DNA of 64,000 nucleotides from JAYPAN01 sp049597955 (GTDB lineage Bacteria; Pseudomonadota; Alphaproteobacteria; RS24). The first letter of the stretch is position 1. Each line of letters opens with the position of its first letter. The position numbers and the translations under genes were made by a program. Of the stretch, positions 7,342 through 16,876 are shown in pieces. Under the pieces are notes generated by a model. That model was not told the DNA's origin. It did no database searches and saw only the letters and a program-made list of their open reading frames with translations. Where the stretch lies: NCBI GenBank assembly GCA_049597955.1, contig JBMYND010000002.1:314237-378236 (forward strand). The letters are read 5' to 3'.

Positions 7342-9594
7342 ATGGGTCATCCTACGCTTTCGCAGCAGCAGGCCATAATTGTCAATGTGGCGGCGCTGGC
7401 ATTTCTTTCGGCAATGGTTTTGGTCGGCATGTCATCATCATCTTCGGATGATGTCGGCTCCGGCAGCGATGGCAAAAATGGCGTTGCCAGCAGCAGCATT
7501 GCGCGCATTGACACGCAGCGCATTGTCAATGCTGACAAGGCGCCGGGCGATTGGCTGTCGCATGGCCGCAATTATCAAGAGCAGCGTTTTTCGCCGCTGA
7601 CGCAAATCAATGCAGAAACAGTGAAAGACCTGCAATTGAGCTGGTCTTTCGACATGTATACAAATCGCGGGCTGGAATCGACGCCAATCGTTGTGGATGG
7701 CATTATGTATATGACCGGCTCATGGAGTGTGGTTTATGCGGTGGATGCCAAAACCGGCACGGAAATCTGGTCTTACGACCCGGAAGTGCCGGGCGATTGG
7801 GCGAAATATGCCTGTTGCGATGTGGTCAATCGCGGCGTTGCCGTATATGAAGGCGCGGTTTATTTGGCCAGTCTGGATGGCCATTTGATTTCTCTCAATG
7901 CCGAAACCGGTGAAGAAATCTGGCGTGTTGATACGCTGACCGACCGCTCGCGCCCCTATACCATTACCGGCGCGCCGCGGGTTGCCAATGGCCGTGTGTT
8001 TATCGGCAATGGCGGCGGCGAATATGGCGTGCGCGGCTATGTCAGCGCCTATGACACCAAAACCGGCGCTTTGGATTGGCGCTTTTACACTGTGCCGGGC
8101 GACCCGTCACAGCCATTTGAACATCCCGAAATGGCAGAAGCCGCGAAAACCTGGAAAGGCGGCGAATGGTGGAAAATCGGCGGCGGCGGCACGGTTTGGA
8201 ATTCCATTGTTTATGACCCGGACACAGATACGGTTTTCCTCGGTGTCGGCAATGGCTCACCTTGGACACGCTCAATAAGGTCGCCGGGTGGCGGGGATAA
8301 TCTGTTCCTGTCATCAATTGTCGCGCTTGACCCGAATACCGGCAGCAAGAAATGGCATTATCAGACCACGCCGGGCGACACTTGGGATTACACCGCCGTG
8401 CAGGACATGATGCTGGCCGATATGGAAATTGACGGCAAAATGCGCAAAGTCATTATGCAGGCACCGAAAAACGGCTTTTTCTATGTGCTGGATCGCGGCA
8501 CGGGCGAATTATTGCGCGCCCATCCTTATGTGGCGGTCAATTGGGCCAGCCATGTGGATATGAAAACCGGCCGTCCGGTGGAAATTGCCAGCCGTGATTT
8601 CAACAAAAGCGGTAAATCAGAATGGATATTGCCCGGCCCGCTTGGCGGCCATAATTGGCAGGCCATGTCGTATAATCCGAAAACCGGTCTGGTCTATATT
8701 CCGGCGTTGGAAAGCCCGCTGGTTTATGATGTTGACCATGATTTCAAGGCGACAGGGCGCTATAAATATGTCGAGGGGGGCTGGAATACCGGCATTGAAT
8801 TTGGTCGCTTGCTGGCGCTGCTTGGTGAGCATCCGGATTTTCCCGCCGCCAAAGGCTATATCACCGCCTTTGACCCGCTGACCGGCAAAACCCATTGGAC
8901 GCGCCAGCATGCCTCGCATTGGAATGGCGGCACTTTGTCCACTGCGGCGGATTTGGTGTTTCAGGGCAATAGTGACGGTTTTGTTGTTGCTTATGATGCG
9001 AAAACCGGTGCCGAAGTCTGGAAAGTCAATACTTATACCAGCATTATTGCGCCGCCCATCACCTATCAGATTGATGGTGAGCAATATGTGGCCATTCAGG
9101 TTGGCTCCGGTGGTGCTGGCATTACCGATGGCACGACAGCCCCGGCATCAGCCAAATATGGCAATTTCGGGCGTATGCTGGCCTTCAAGCTGAATGGTGG
9201 CGGCACGATTGAAGAGCCGGAAATCTGGGCGCGGGAAATCCCTGAGCCGCCTGTGCTGAATGCGTCGGCTGAGCAAATCAATCGCGGCATGGAGCAGTTT
9301 CACGAGATTTGCGCTTTCTGCCACGGGCTTGCCGTTATCAGCACGGCAGCGATACCGGATTTGCGTAAAATGAGTGAGCCGACCCATCGTATGTTCAAGG
9401 AAATTGTGTTGGAAGGCACTTTGGCCGATCGCGGCATGTCGGGTTTTGCTGACCGTTTGAGCGAGCAGGATGTTGAGGATATTTACGCCTTTATCAATGC
9501 CCGCCAATGGCAGGATTATCAGGCACAGGAAGCAGCGAAACAGGAATCGCGCGGCAAGGAGGCCGGTCAGGACAAGCAAAGCGCGCTGCAATAA
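7342..9594 (+). CDS. PQQ-dependent quinohemoprotein alcohol dehydrogenase
   Basis: A 750-residue periplasmic dehydrogenase of the methanol/ethanol PQQ family with a fused C-terminal cytochrome c. It has an eight-bladed propeller with repeated AxDxxTG...W motifs, the vicinal disulfide C158-C159, metal ligands E227 and N304, and catalytic Asp D349 in WDYTA. Two residues after that Asp lies Thr, not Asp, so the lanthanide (XoxF-like) signature is missing and calcium is predicted. The heme site is CAFCH at 657-661, with M699 a likely axial ligand. An N-terminal hydrophobic segment (about 10-30) acts as signal or anchor. GGGAGGG precedes the ATG. Electrons presumably go through the heme to the respiratory chain. 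Confidence 0.92.
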   Translation: MGHPTLSQQQAIIVNVAALAFLSAMVLVGMSSSSSDDVGSGSDGKNGVASSSIARIDTQRIVNADKAPGDWLSHGRNYQEQRFSPLTQINAETVKDLQLSWSFDMYTNRGLESTPIVVDGIMYMTGSWSVVYAVDAKTGTEIWSYDPEVPGDWAKYACCDVVNRGVAVYEGAVYLASLDGHLISLNAETGEEIWRVDTLTDRSRPYTITGAPRVANGRVFIGNGGGEYGVRGYVSAYDTKTGALDWRFYTVPGDPSQPFEHPEMAEAAKTWKGGEWWKIGGGGTVWNSIVYDPDTDTVFLGVGNGSPWTRSIRSPGGGDNLFLSSIVALDPNTGSKKWHYQTTPGDTWDYTAVQDMMLADMEIDGKMRKVIMQAPKNGFFYVLDRGTGELLRAHPYVAVNWASHVDMKTGRPVEIASRDFNKSGKSEWILPGPLGGHNWQAMSYNPKTGLVYIPALESPLVYDVDHDFKATGRYKYVEGGWNTGIEFGRLLALLGEHPDFPAAKGYITAFDPLTGKTHWTRQHASHWNGGTLSTAADLVFQGNSDGFVVAYDAKTGAEVWKVNTYTSIIAPPITYQIDGEQYVAIQVGSGGAGITDGTTAPASAKYGNFGRMLAFKLNGGGTIEEPEIWAREIPEPPVLNASAEQINRGMEQFHEICAFCHGLAVISTAAIPDLRKMSEPTHRMFKEIVLEGTLADRGMSGFADRLSEQDVEDIYAFINARQWQDYQAQEAAKQESRGKEAGQDKQSALQ

Positions 9595-9609
9595 AGGGGT
9601 GCGTGTCGG

Positions 9610-10182
9610 TCAGCCCGCAGATTTGGGCGGTAAATCCGGCACGGGCAGTTCGCGAAATTCAAGTTTAAGGCGTTCTTCTTCGCCTTGCGAATCGGGACGG
9701 CTTTCGAGGCCGTCCCGTTTTTGCATCTCATCTTCCAGCGTTTCGGGCTTTTTGACCTTATAACTCAACCGGCCTTCAAGCGGCTTGCCGCCTTCCATGG
9801 CCGTGAGCGCGTCTTCCACCGCATCGGCCAGTTCCGGCGAAAAAGGCAGGCGATAAAGGCGCGGATAGGAGAGCAGCGCACCATTATCCGACAGTTTTTG
9901 CGCCAGCAAATATATTGCGCCGGGGGTTTTGGCAATTTTATCCGGCTCCTCAATCACCGCCCAATGCAGTTTGAACGGATTGGGCGGCGCATCGGCAATC
10001 GCCCAGCCGCGCATATTCTGGCTGCCATGATAGGCGAAAATGTAAAATAAGGTGACCAGCGCAATGCCCGCCAGCTTAATCGGCCGCGCATAGGGGGTTT
10101 TCAGATTGAGGGCCAGCAAGAGCGCCGCCAAGGCCGCATAGGCCAGCGCCAGCATGACGGGAAAAGGAAAAGGCAGATTCAT
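9610..10182 (-). CDS. Membrane protein, third gene of ExbB/ExbD-like operon
   Basis: I do not recognise this 190-residue protein. It has two N-terminal membrane helices (about 7-27 and 36-54), then a soluble region (about 55-150) presumably on one face of the membrane, and a charged, proline-ended tail (EEERLKLEFRELPVPDLPPKSAG). Its ATG overlaps the stop of the gene before it by 4 bp, and that gene overlaps the ExbB-like gene the same way, so all three should be made together and probably form one complex. It is convergent with the PQQ dehydrogenase gene. Nothing in it resembles TonB, TolA or TolB. Confidence 0.7.
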   Translation of the reverse strand: MNLPFPFPVMLALAYAALAALLLALNLKTPYARPIKLAGIALVTLFYIFAYHGSQNMRGWAIADAPPNPFKLHWAVIEEPDKIAKTPGAIYLLAQKLSDNGALLSYPRLYRLPFSPELADAVEDALTAMEGGKPLEGRLSYKVKKPETLEDEMQKRDGLESRPDSQGEEERLKLEFRELPVPDLPPKSAG

Positions 10183-10817
10183 GGTGCTGTCTTGTCGGCC
10201 TGCCCGCCAGTGGGGGTTGCGCGAATAAGATATTTGCCGCGCTGCGACATGGCGACCACATCGCCCAGCGCATTCAGGCGGAAGCGAATGGCTGTGCGCT
10301 CGTCACCGGCACCGGTTAATTGGGTTGTGCCGGCATAGACCAGCGCAACTTGCGGATTTAGTTTTTCAATCTTCACCTGCACCGGCACCGGGCGGCCTTC
10401 CACCGCTTTATAATGCAGCAGATTGACCACATATTCACCCGCCGCAATGCCGCGCAAGGAAACGGTTTCCTGATTGAGCGGGTTATTGATGGTTTGGCCA
10501 TTAACCGTGATATTGTCTCCCAGCACACCGCGATCGTCGCGGTCAAGATGCATCAGCCCGGCCTCGCGCACATCAAACCAGACCAGATTGCCCGCGCCAT
10601 CTTCCACCAGCAGGTCAATATCGTCGCGATGGCCATCCGGCCATTGGGCGGTAATCAAAAACTCGGCTTTGGGGTTGATTTTCGCCTCTGTGGTTTCCGG
10701 CCGGATGAGGATAAAAGCGACGGAAAACATAAAGGCAAAGCCGAGCAGGGCATTAAATAAAATATCGGTAAAGGCGTTTTGGTCGTCGCCATTTTGGTAG
10801 AGCTTGCCGCCTATCAC
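10179..10817 (-). CDS. ExbD/TolR-like membrane-anchored protein with large periplasmic domain
   Basis: A 212-residue protein with one membrane helix near the N-terminus (FTDILFNALLGFAFMFSVAF, about 16-38). The Asp at the start of that helix lines up with the essential proton-carrying Asp of ExbD/TolR/MotB. The rest is predicted periplasmic and beta-rich, and the segment DIDLLVEDGAGNLVWFD...LMHLDRDDRG resembles DUF2135-type sandwich domains; this is not the ordinary ExbD fold. It starts with GTG in a 4-bp GTGA overlap with the ExbB-like gene. I infer that it is the partner of that channel subunit. The DUF2135 resemblance is by eye only. Confidence 0.6.
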   Translation of the reverse strand: MIGGKLYQNGDDQNAFTDILFNALLGFAFMFSVAFILIRPETTEAKINPKAEFLITAQWPDGHRDDIDLLVEDGAGNLVWFDVREAGLMHLDRDDRGVLGDNITVNGQTINNPLNQETVSLRGIAAGEYVVNLLHYKAVEGRPVPVQVKIEKLNPQVALVYAGTTQLTGAGDERTAIRFRLNALGDVVAMSQRGKYLIRATPTGGQADKTAP

Positions 10818-11419
10818 CGGTTCACTGCCTTGTCTTTATTTGCTGATGCATCAGCTATGGCATTGCTCAAATCCAGCAACAGCGCCTGCATGGCATCAGC
10901 CAGCAATTGAAATTGCACGCGCAACAGCAAATTGGCGACCAGGCCAGCCAGCGTTGTATAAAGCGCCACTGCCATGCCGCCTGACATTTTGGTCAGCGCG
11001 GCTTGCAGGCTGGCCGCATCATAACCGCTCAAACCGGCAATCGGTGACAGCATCAGGATAAAGCCGATAATTGTGCCGAGCAGGCCCAGTTTCAAAACAC
11101 TGTCAGCGGCCAGCCAGCCATGATTGAGCCAGCGCGCAAGCATGGCCTCTATCTGGTCGGTTTGCGCGGCAGGCATCGCCGCTCGCGGAACAGCCAATTG
11201 GTCGCGCCATTGCTGCACATAACGCAGCAAATACAGCCAGCGTAACGACATGACGGCCCAGACTGCGAAAATCACCAGCGACAAATAGCTGCGGTCGCCC
11301 GACAAAAGCACGCCGAAAAGCCCGCGCTCATGCACCAGATAAATGCCGAAAACAATCAGGCCAAGCAGTATAAGCCCCTGTAACAGTGCTGAATTTTGTG
11401 GTGCGTGTGACTCCGGCAC
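10814..11419 (-). CDS. MotA/TolQ/ExbB-family proton channel subunit
   Basis: A 201-residue inner-membrane protein with helices at about 13-32, 43-65, 108-130 and 147-170. The last two carry the family pattern: LKLGLLGTIIGFILMLSPI and then GGMAVALYTTLAGLVANLLLRVQ. Such subunits pair with an ExbD/TolR/MotB-like protein to turn proton flow into mechanical work. It begins with GTG after GGAGGGG and is the first gene of a three-gene operon with 4-bp overlaps. The partner genes are not standard exbD/tonB or tolRAB, so the output of the motor is unknown. Confidence 0.78.
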   Translation of the reverse strand: MPESHAPQNSALLQGLILLGLIVFGIYLVHERGLFGVLLSGDRSYLSLVIFAVWAVMSLRWLYLLRYVQQWRDQLAVPRAAMPAAQTDQIEAMLARWLNHGWLAADSVLKLGLLGTIIGFILMLSPIAGLSGYDAASLQAALTKMSGGMAVALYTTLAGLVANLLLRVQFQLLADAMQALLLDLSNAIADASANKDKAVNR

Positions 11420-11560
11420 GATAACCCCCTCCGCTTATGGCTCAGTTTAATCATGCCCTTGCCATACTGTCGAGAGGCTTGGTAATTCGCCGTGATGGCC
11501 CGGTTTTCGCTTGCACGAAAATATAATTCATGGTGCCCTGTTATCAGGGAGGCAGGTCGA

Positions 11561-12967
11561 ATGTCGCTGCAACAAACTGAGTCACCGGGGGGTGCCGCGG
11601 CGCGGATTTCTTGGTGGACAATATTCTGTTTTGCTCTGCCACCGGTCGGCGCGGGCTATATGTTTTGCCTGGTTTCACTTTACATTATGAAATATGCGAC
11701 TGATGTGCTGCTTATTGCGCCAGCCATTATGGGGCTGATTTTCGGCTTTTCGCGCTTTTGGGATGCTATATCTGACCCGCTGGCGGGGTATTTGTCCGAT
11801 AAGACCAATACGCGCTGGGGGCGTCGGCGGCCTTGGATTTTCGCTTCAATCGTGCCGATTGGCTTGAGTTTTTGGATGTTGTCGGCACCGCCCGAAACCC
11901 TGTCTGCTTCCGGGCTGGTCATTTGGATGGCGGTGGCGATTGTCAGCTTTTATTCGGCTATGACGATTTTCATTGTGCCGCATATGTCGCTCGGCGCGGA
12001 ATTGACCGATGATTATCACGAGCGCAATAAGATTTTCGGCGCGCGCCATGCTGGCTGGATTGCCGGATATATCAGCGCGCTGCTTACCATGTCACTATTG
12101 ATTGCGGCAGAAAATGAAAGCGCCGGTGCGGTTAGAACATTGGCTGCCGAGCAATCGCTTTATGCGGCGATGTTTTGCGGCATTTGCCTGCTGTTTTGCG
12201 CTGTATGGGTGAAAGAACGCCCTGAATTTATCGGCAAAGCGCCGCAAAAACCATGGCTGGCGGCGCGTGACATTTGGGCCAACAGCCATGCGCGCCTGCT
12301 TATCATTGCCATATTTATTGAAAATCTCGGCGGTGCGGTTATCACGATTTTGACCCTGTATAATGCCGAATATGTGCTCAATGCGCCGGCCATGGCACCG
12401 GTTTTCATCCTCTCTTATATGGTGTTTTCCTTTGTGCTGACGCCGCTATGGTTGCCATTGGCACGGCGCATCGGCAAAAAGGAATTATGGATTTATTCGA
12501 TGATTGTCACCGCCTTTGCCTTTGGCTTTATGGGCTTTCTTGAGCCGGGTGATGATTGGATATTGGTCGCGCTGGCGGCGATTGCCGGTGCGGCCGGTTC
12601 TTGCGGCGGCACAATAAACCCGTCGATAAAATCCGACGTTATTGACTATGACGAATATCTGACCGGTGAACGCAAGGAAGGCGCTTATTTTTCCGCCTGG
12701 TTTTTTGTCTCGAAATTGTCTTATGGCGTGATGCTGATGGTCACCGGATTTGCCCTGTCACTGGCCGGTTTTGTGCCGAAAGTCGAACAGAATGAGGCGG
12801 TTGTGTTCACCTTGCGCTTCCTCTATGCCGGTGTGCCTTTCATGGCCTATCTGGTCGGTGCCTATTTGTTGGCGCGCTTTGCCTTTAATGAAGAAGAGCA
12901 CAAGCGCGTGCAATCCGAGCTCGAAGTCATTCGTAAAGACCGCGCGGCACAAGAAGCGACAAGCTGA
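11561..12967 (+). CDS. GPH-family sodium/proton:glycoside symporter (MFS)
   Basis: A 468-residue, 12-helix transporter of the glycoside-pentoside-hexuronide:cation symporter family within the MFS. The family loop is clear near residue 75: DPLAGYLSDKTNTRWGRRRPW, along with the later EGAYFSAW block in helix 10-11. An upstream in-frame ATG at 11492 exists, but ATG 11561 follows AGGGAGG and starts at the right place for the family. The substrate cannot be read from sequence; a sugar or sugar acid is typical, though marine homologues are often uncharacterised. It converges with the amidohydrolase gene, 6 bp away. Confidence 0.85.
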   Translation: MSLQQTESPGGAAARISWWTIFCFALPPVGAGYMFCLVSLYIMKYATDVLLIAPAIMGLIFGFSRFWDAISDPLAGYLSDKTNTRWGRRRPWIFASIVPIGLSFWMLSAPPETLSASGLVIWMAVAIVSFYSAMTIFIVPHMSLGAELTDDYHERNKIFGARHAGWIAGYISALLTMSLLIAAENESAGAVRTLAAEQSLYAAMFCGICLLFCAVWVKERPEFIGKAPQKPWLAARDIWANSHARLLIIAIFIENLGGAVITILTLYNAEYVLNAPAMAPVFILSYMVFSFVLTPLWLPLARRIGKKELWIYSMIVTAFAFGFMGFLEPGDDWILVALAAIAGAAGSCGGTINPSIKSDVIDYDEYLTGERKEGAYFSAWFFVSKLSYGVMLMVTGFALSLAGFVPKVEQNEAVVFTLRFLYAGVPFMAYLVGAYLLARFAFNEEEHKRVQSELEVIRKDRAAQEATS

Positions 12968-12973
12968 TTTGGC

Positions 12974-14758
12974 TTATTCAGCAGCCAGTTTTTCAGCCGC
13001 ACCGGCCTGTTGCGGCCCGCGCACCAATTGACCGGGCATTTTGCCGGTCGGCTTACCATCATCATAGGTTATGACGCCGCTGACAATCGTATAGCGATAG
13101 CCTTTAATGTGCTGGATAAGGCGGCGCCCACCGGCCGGCAAGTCATAGACAATTTCCGGCTCGCCCAATTGCAGTGCCTTAAAATCAATCACATTCATAT
13201 CGGCCTTCATGCCCGGTGCAATAATCCCGCGATCATGCAGGCCATATAGGGCAGCGGTTTCAGATGTTTGGGCGGCCACGGCGCGCTCAAGCGCAATCCG
13301 CCCGCCACGCGACCGGTCGCGCACCCAATGGGTCAGCAAATAGGTCGGGAAGCTGGCATCGGTAATCACGCCGCAATGCGCGCCACCATCAGACAGGCTC
13401 AACACTGTATTGTCATTGTCGAACATGTCGAGAATATGGTCGAAATTATGATTGGCATAATTGAGCAATGGCAAATAAACATAGCCGCGCCCATCATTAT
13501 CCATCAGCATGTCATAGACGATTTCGGCGGGCGCGCGCCCCTCGCGTGCGGCAATCGCTGCCACTGATTTTTCCGGCTCCGGCTCATAATTGGGAATGCC
13601 GTTTTCCATGAGCGCAAACATATTGTCAAAATGCAGCGTGAGCAGTGCTTGAATGCCGCCGCCGGTCGGCAGGCCATCCCCGTCTGAGCCGTCATTTGCT
13701 TCGGCAAAATAAGGTTTGCCGTTAATCAGGCTTTGGCGGGTTTCAGCCTTGCGCAATTCAGCCAATCTGTCCTCGCGCGACAGGTCAGCCAAGGGCCGAT
13801 ATTCCGGATGCAGCGAGAAGGGATGCACTGTGCTTTCCCAGCCCAAAATCAAACCGGTCGGCCGCAAAGCGATTTGCGCCTTGATATTGGCGCCGTCGCG
13901 CACAGCCGCATCGGTCATGGCCAGCAAATCGCGCCAGCTATCCTTGCGTGCCGGATTTTGCAGCAGCGCATAAGTCACCGGCAGGCCGGTATTTTTTGAT
14001 ACTTCGGCCATCCAGCCAAACTCTTCTTCTGCCGGATTCAAATCCGAAGCCATTTCAAACACGCCATGCCCACCGCGCTGCATGGCGGCTGCCAGTCCAA
14101 GCAATTCATCCTTATTGGCGAAAGTGCCGGGCACGGGAATGCCGTCTTTCGACAAATGCAGCATGGTGCGCGATGTCGAAAAGCCGAGCGCGCCGGCCCG
14201 AATGCCTTCTTCGACAATATCGGCCATGGCATTAATATCGTCCGGTGTGGCGGCTTCATTATTGGCGCCGCGCTCCCCCATAATATAGGCGCGCACCGCA
14301 CCATGCGGGATTTGCGTGGCAATATCCAAGGCGCGCGGCTGGCTTTCCAGCGCATCAAGATATTCGGGGAAAGTTTCCCAATCCCATGTAATACCCTCCG
14401 CCAGCGCGGCACCGGGAATATCTTCCACCCCTTCCATCAGACCAATCAGCCAATCATGCCGGTCTGGTCGGGCCGGAGCAAAGCCGACGCCGCAATTGCC
14501 CATGACAACTGTTGTGACGCCGTTCCAGCCCGATGGCGAGAGATAGGGGTCCCAAGTCACTTGCCCGTCATAATGTGTGTGAATATCCACCCAGCCCGGC
14601 GTCACCAAATCACCGGCCGCATCAATTTCCGTTTTGCCTTTGCCGGCGATTGTGCCGATTTCGGCAATCACGCCGTCTTTTACGGCAATGTCAGCCTGCC
14701 GCGCCGGGCTGCCCGTGCCGTCCACCAATTCTGCGTTGCGAATAACCAAATCAAACAT
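12974..14758 (-). CDS. N-acyl-D-amino-acid deacylase-like amidohydrolase
   Basis: A 594-residue metal-dependent amidohydrolase of the D-aminoacylase / dihydroorotase-like group. The metal motif HTHYDGQ is at residues 60-66. GNCGVGFAPARP near 108 carries the bridging Cys seen in D-aminoacylase. SDGGAHCG and TDASFPTYLLTHWVRD near 465-490 and the C-terminal beta domain are intact. The expected reaction is hydrolysis of N-acyl-D-amino acids or related amides in the cytoplasm. The start at 14758 has GAGGGAGAAATC before it and gives the usual MFDLVIRN beginning. The neighbouring transporter may supply the substrate, but they are on opposite strands. Confidence 0.85.
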   Translation of the reverse strand: MFDLVIRNAELVDGTGSPARQADIAVKDGVIAEIGTIAGKGKTEIDAAGDLVTPGWVDIHTHYDGQVTWDPYLSPSGWNGVTTVVMGNCGVGFAPARPDRHDWLIGLMEGVEDIPGAALAEGITWDWETFPEYLDALESQPRALDIATQIPHGAVRAYIMGERGANNEAATPDDINAMADIVEEGIRAGALGFSTSRTMLHLSKDGIPVPGTFANKDELLGLAAAMQRGGHGVFEMASDLNPAEEEFGWMAEVSKNTGLPVTYALLQNPARKDSWRDLLAMTDAAVRDGANIKAQIALRPTGLILGWESTVHPFSLHPEYRPLADLSREDRLAELRKAETRQSLINGKPYFAEANDGSDGDGLPTGGGIQALLTLHFDNMFALMENGIPNYEPEPEKSVAAIAAREGRAPAEIVYDMLMDNDGRGYVYLPLLNYANHNFDHILDMFDNDNTVLSLSDGGAHCGVITDASFPTYLLTHWVRDRSRGGRIALERAVAAQTSETAALYGLHDRGIIAPGMKADMNVIDFKALQLGEPEIVYDLPAGGRRLIQHIKGYRYTIVSGVITYDDGKPTGKMPGQLVRGPQQAGAAEKLAAE

Positions 14759-14874
14759 GATTTCTCCCTCAATCCGGCTCAAAGGCGTGGGGCCAATATT
14801 GGCACCGGTTTTTTCGGATTGTTCCAACCGCGATTATGTGCCTAAAATTATACCAAATCAATGGGGAGATTATC

Positions 14875-16248
14875 ATGGGAAATAATGCAAACAAGGCTGG
14901 CCGCTATGCTTTTGGAGCTGTGGTGGCGCTGGCGCTGGCCGCTTATATGCCGGCGCAGGCTGACAATGCGGCGCGTCTGGGCAAGGGTTTGACGCCTATC
15001 GGTGCCAATCCCAAAGCGTCGGCTGACGGCACAATTCCGGCTTGGACGGGTGGTCTGACCAAGCCAGTGGCGGGCTATCGCAAGGGTGATTACCATCCCG
15101 ACCCTTATGGCGATGACAAGGTTTTGTTCACGATAAACAATCAAAATCTCGCTCAATATAAAAGCCGCCTGACGCCGGGGCAGTTGGCATTATTTGAAAA
15201 ATATGCCGACTACACCATGCCGGTCTATACCACCCGGCGCAGTTGCGCCCTGCCGCCGCATGTCTATGAGGCGACCAAGCGCAATGCCACACAAGCGCGC
15301 CTGACCGAGGATGGCAATAATGTTGAGGATGCGTGGGTTGGTGTTCCCTTTCCGGTGCCGCCGACCGCCAAAGCGATTTATTGGAACCATAATTTCCATT
15401 TTCAGGGCTATCGCAGTTCGGCCAAAACCATTGGCGGCACAATTTATCCCAATGGCTCTTGGTCGCGGGTTGAGCGCGAGGACAAACGCTATGTCTATTA
15501 TGCCGACCCGCAATATGTCGGGCGCGATTTGGACAATGTGCAATATGAATGGATGGGCGTATGGACGGCGCCGCCGCGCATGAACGGGTCGGGTTTTACC
15601 GCCAAAAACTATATTAATCAGGTCGCACAACCGCGCGACGGCTTTGTCTTCCGGCCGGAAACCCGCAAAGTGGGGCGGGCTCCGAGCAGCAGTTTCACCC
15701 ATGATGCGCCGCTGTCATCGGCCGAGGGCTTGCGTTATTCAAACAATATGTTTGGCTTTAGCGGTGCGCCCGACCGCTATCAATGGGAGCTGAAAGGCAA
15801 GCGCGAAGTCTATATCCCCTATAACCCCTATCGCGCCTTGCAGGCCGATGTGAAGCCGCAAGATTTGCTGAGTGCGCGGTTTTTGAACCGTGATTATATG
15901 CGCTATGAATTGCACCGTGTCTGGGAGGTTGAACTGACCGCCAAGCCGAACACCAATCCCACCCATCCGCGCCGGATTATGTATTTTGACGAGGATAGCT
16001 GGATTATTGTCGGCGCCGAACTTTACGGCCATGATGGCGGATTGAAACGCTATCAAGAGGCTTTCATTAAAAATTATTATGAAGTGCCGACCTGCATTTT
16101 CGATTTTGATGTCATGTATGATTTTGAATCCGGACGCTATAATATTGACCATTTGAAACTTGGCGATGGGCCAGCCAATCTTGATGATGCCAATGTCAGG
16201 CCGCGTGATTTCGGCTCATCAGCTTTGCGGCGCGCCATTTCCCGCTAG
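14875..16248 (+). CDS. DUF1329 family secreted protein
   Basis: A 457-residue protein with a signal peptide (cleavage near A29, MPAQA). The mature start LGKGLTPIGANPKASADGTIPAWTGG is the hallmark of DUF1329, a family of outer-membrane-associated proteins of LolA/LppX-like fold. In other bacteria these genes often lie next to DUF1302 proteins and RND exporters and are tied to hydrophobic-compound metabolism; here no such partner is seen. The start is ATG 14875 with GGGGAG 5 nt upstream rather than the in-frame alternative start at 14836. The molecular role is unknown. Confidence 0.85.
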   Translation: MGNNANKAGRYAFGAVVALALAAYMPAQADNAARLGKGLTPIGANPKASADGTIPAWTGGLTKPVAGYRKGDYHPDPYGDDKVLFTINNQNLAQYKSRLTPGQLALFEKYADYTMPVYTTRRSCALPPHVYEATKRNATQARLTEDGNNVEDAWVGVPFPVPPTAKAIYWNHNFHFQGYRSSAKTIGGTIYPNGSWSRVEREDKRYVYYADPQYVGRDLDNVQYEWMGVWTAPPRMNGSGFTAKNYINQVAQPRDGFVFRPETRKVGRAPSSSFTHDAPLSSAEGLRYSNNMFGFSGAPDRYQWELKGKREVYIPYNPYRALQADVKPQDLLSARFLNRDYMRYELHRVWEVELTAKPNTNPTHPRRIMYFDEDSWIIVGAELYGHDGGLKRYQEAFIKNYYEVPTCIFDFDVMYDFESGRYNIDHLKLGDGPANLDDANVRPRDFGSSALRRAISR

Positions 16249-16267
16249 GTTTTGGAGACAGTAACGC

Positions 16268-16876
16268 GTGTCATTGCCAATCGATATTGAGACGGTCAAA
16301 GGGTTTCTTGACCCGCGCGAGGGTGCCGCGCTGGCTGAGGCGGCGGCCTCGGTGGCGCATTTGGGGCCAGCGGTTGAAATTGGCAGTTATTGCGGCAAGT
16401 CAACGGTTTATCTGGCCAATGCGCTGAAACAAGCGGGCGGGGTCTTGCTGGCGATAGACCATCATCGCGGCTCGGAGGAAAACCAGCCAGGTGAGGAATA
16501 TCACGACCCGGATTTGGCCGACGGGCAGGGCGGTATGTCGTCGCTGGCCATGTTTCGCGACACGCTGCGCCGCGCCGGGCTGGAAGATATTGTGGTGCCG
16601 GTGGTCGCGCCATCTGCATTGGCGGCGCGCGCGCTGCAAGGCGGGTTTGGTTTTGTGTTTATTGATGGCGGCCATTCCATGCCAGCCGCGCTGGCCGATT
16701 ATCGCAATTGGGCGGGACGCATTGTAAAGGGCGGCATATTGGCCATTCATGATGTGTTTCCCAATGTGGCCGATGGCGGGCGTCCACCGCATGAGATTTA
16801 CAAGCTGGCGCTTCATTCCGGCCTGTTTCAAGAGGAAGGCGCGATTGCTTCCTTGCGCTTGTTGCGCCGCCTATAA
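16268..16876 (+). CDS. Class I SAM-dependent methyltransferase (Methyltransf_24-like)
   Basis: A 202-residue protein starting with GTG. Motif I is AVEIGSYCGKSTVYLA near residue 37, and LLAIDHHRGSEE gives the acidic SAM-ribose ligand near 65. GFGFVFIDGGHSMPAALADYRNW near 135 is the block typical of Methyltransf_24, the family that includes cephalosporin hydroxylase-like and macrocin O-methyltransferase proteins. ILAIHDVFPN is the metal-binding-like motif. The substrate is unknown. It follows the DUF1329 gene by 19 bp and is probably cotranscribed; its 3' end overlaps the convergent toroid gene by 6 bp. Confidence 0.8.
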   Translation: MSLPIDIETVKGFLDPREGAALAEAAASVAHLGPAVEIGSYCGKSTVYLANALKQAGGVLLAIDHHRGSEENQPGEEYHDPDLADGQGGMSSLAMFRDTLRRAGLEDIVVPVVAPSALAARALQGGFGFVFIDGGHSMPAALADYRNWAGRIVKGGILAIHDVFPNVADGGRPPHEIYKLALHSGLFQEEGAIASLRLLRRL

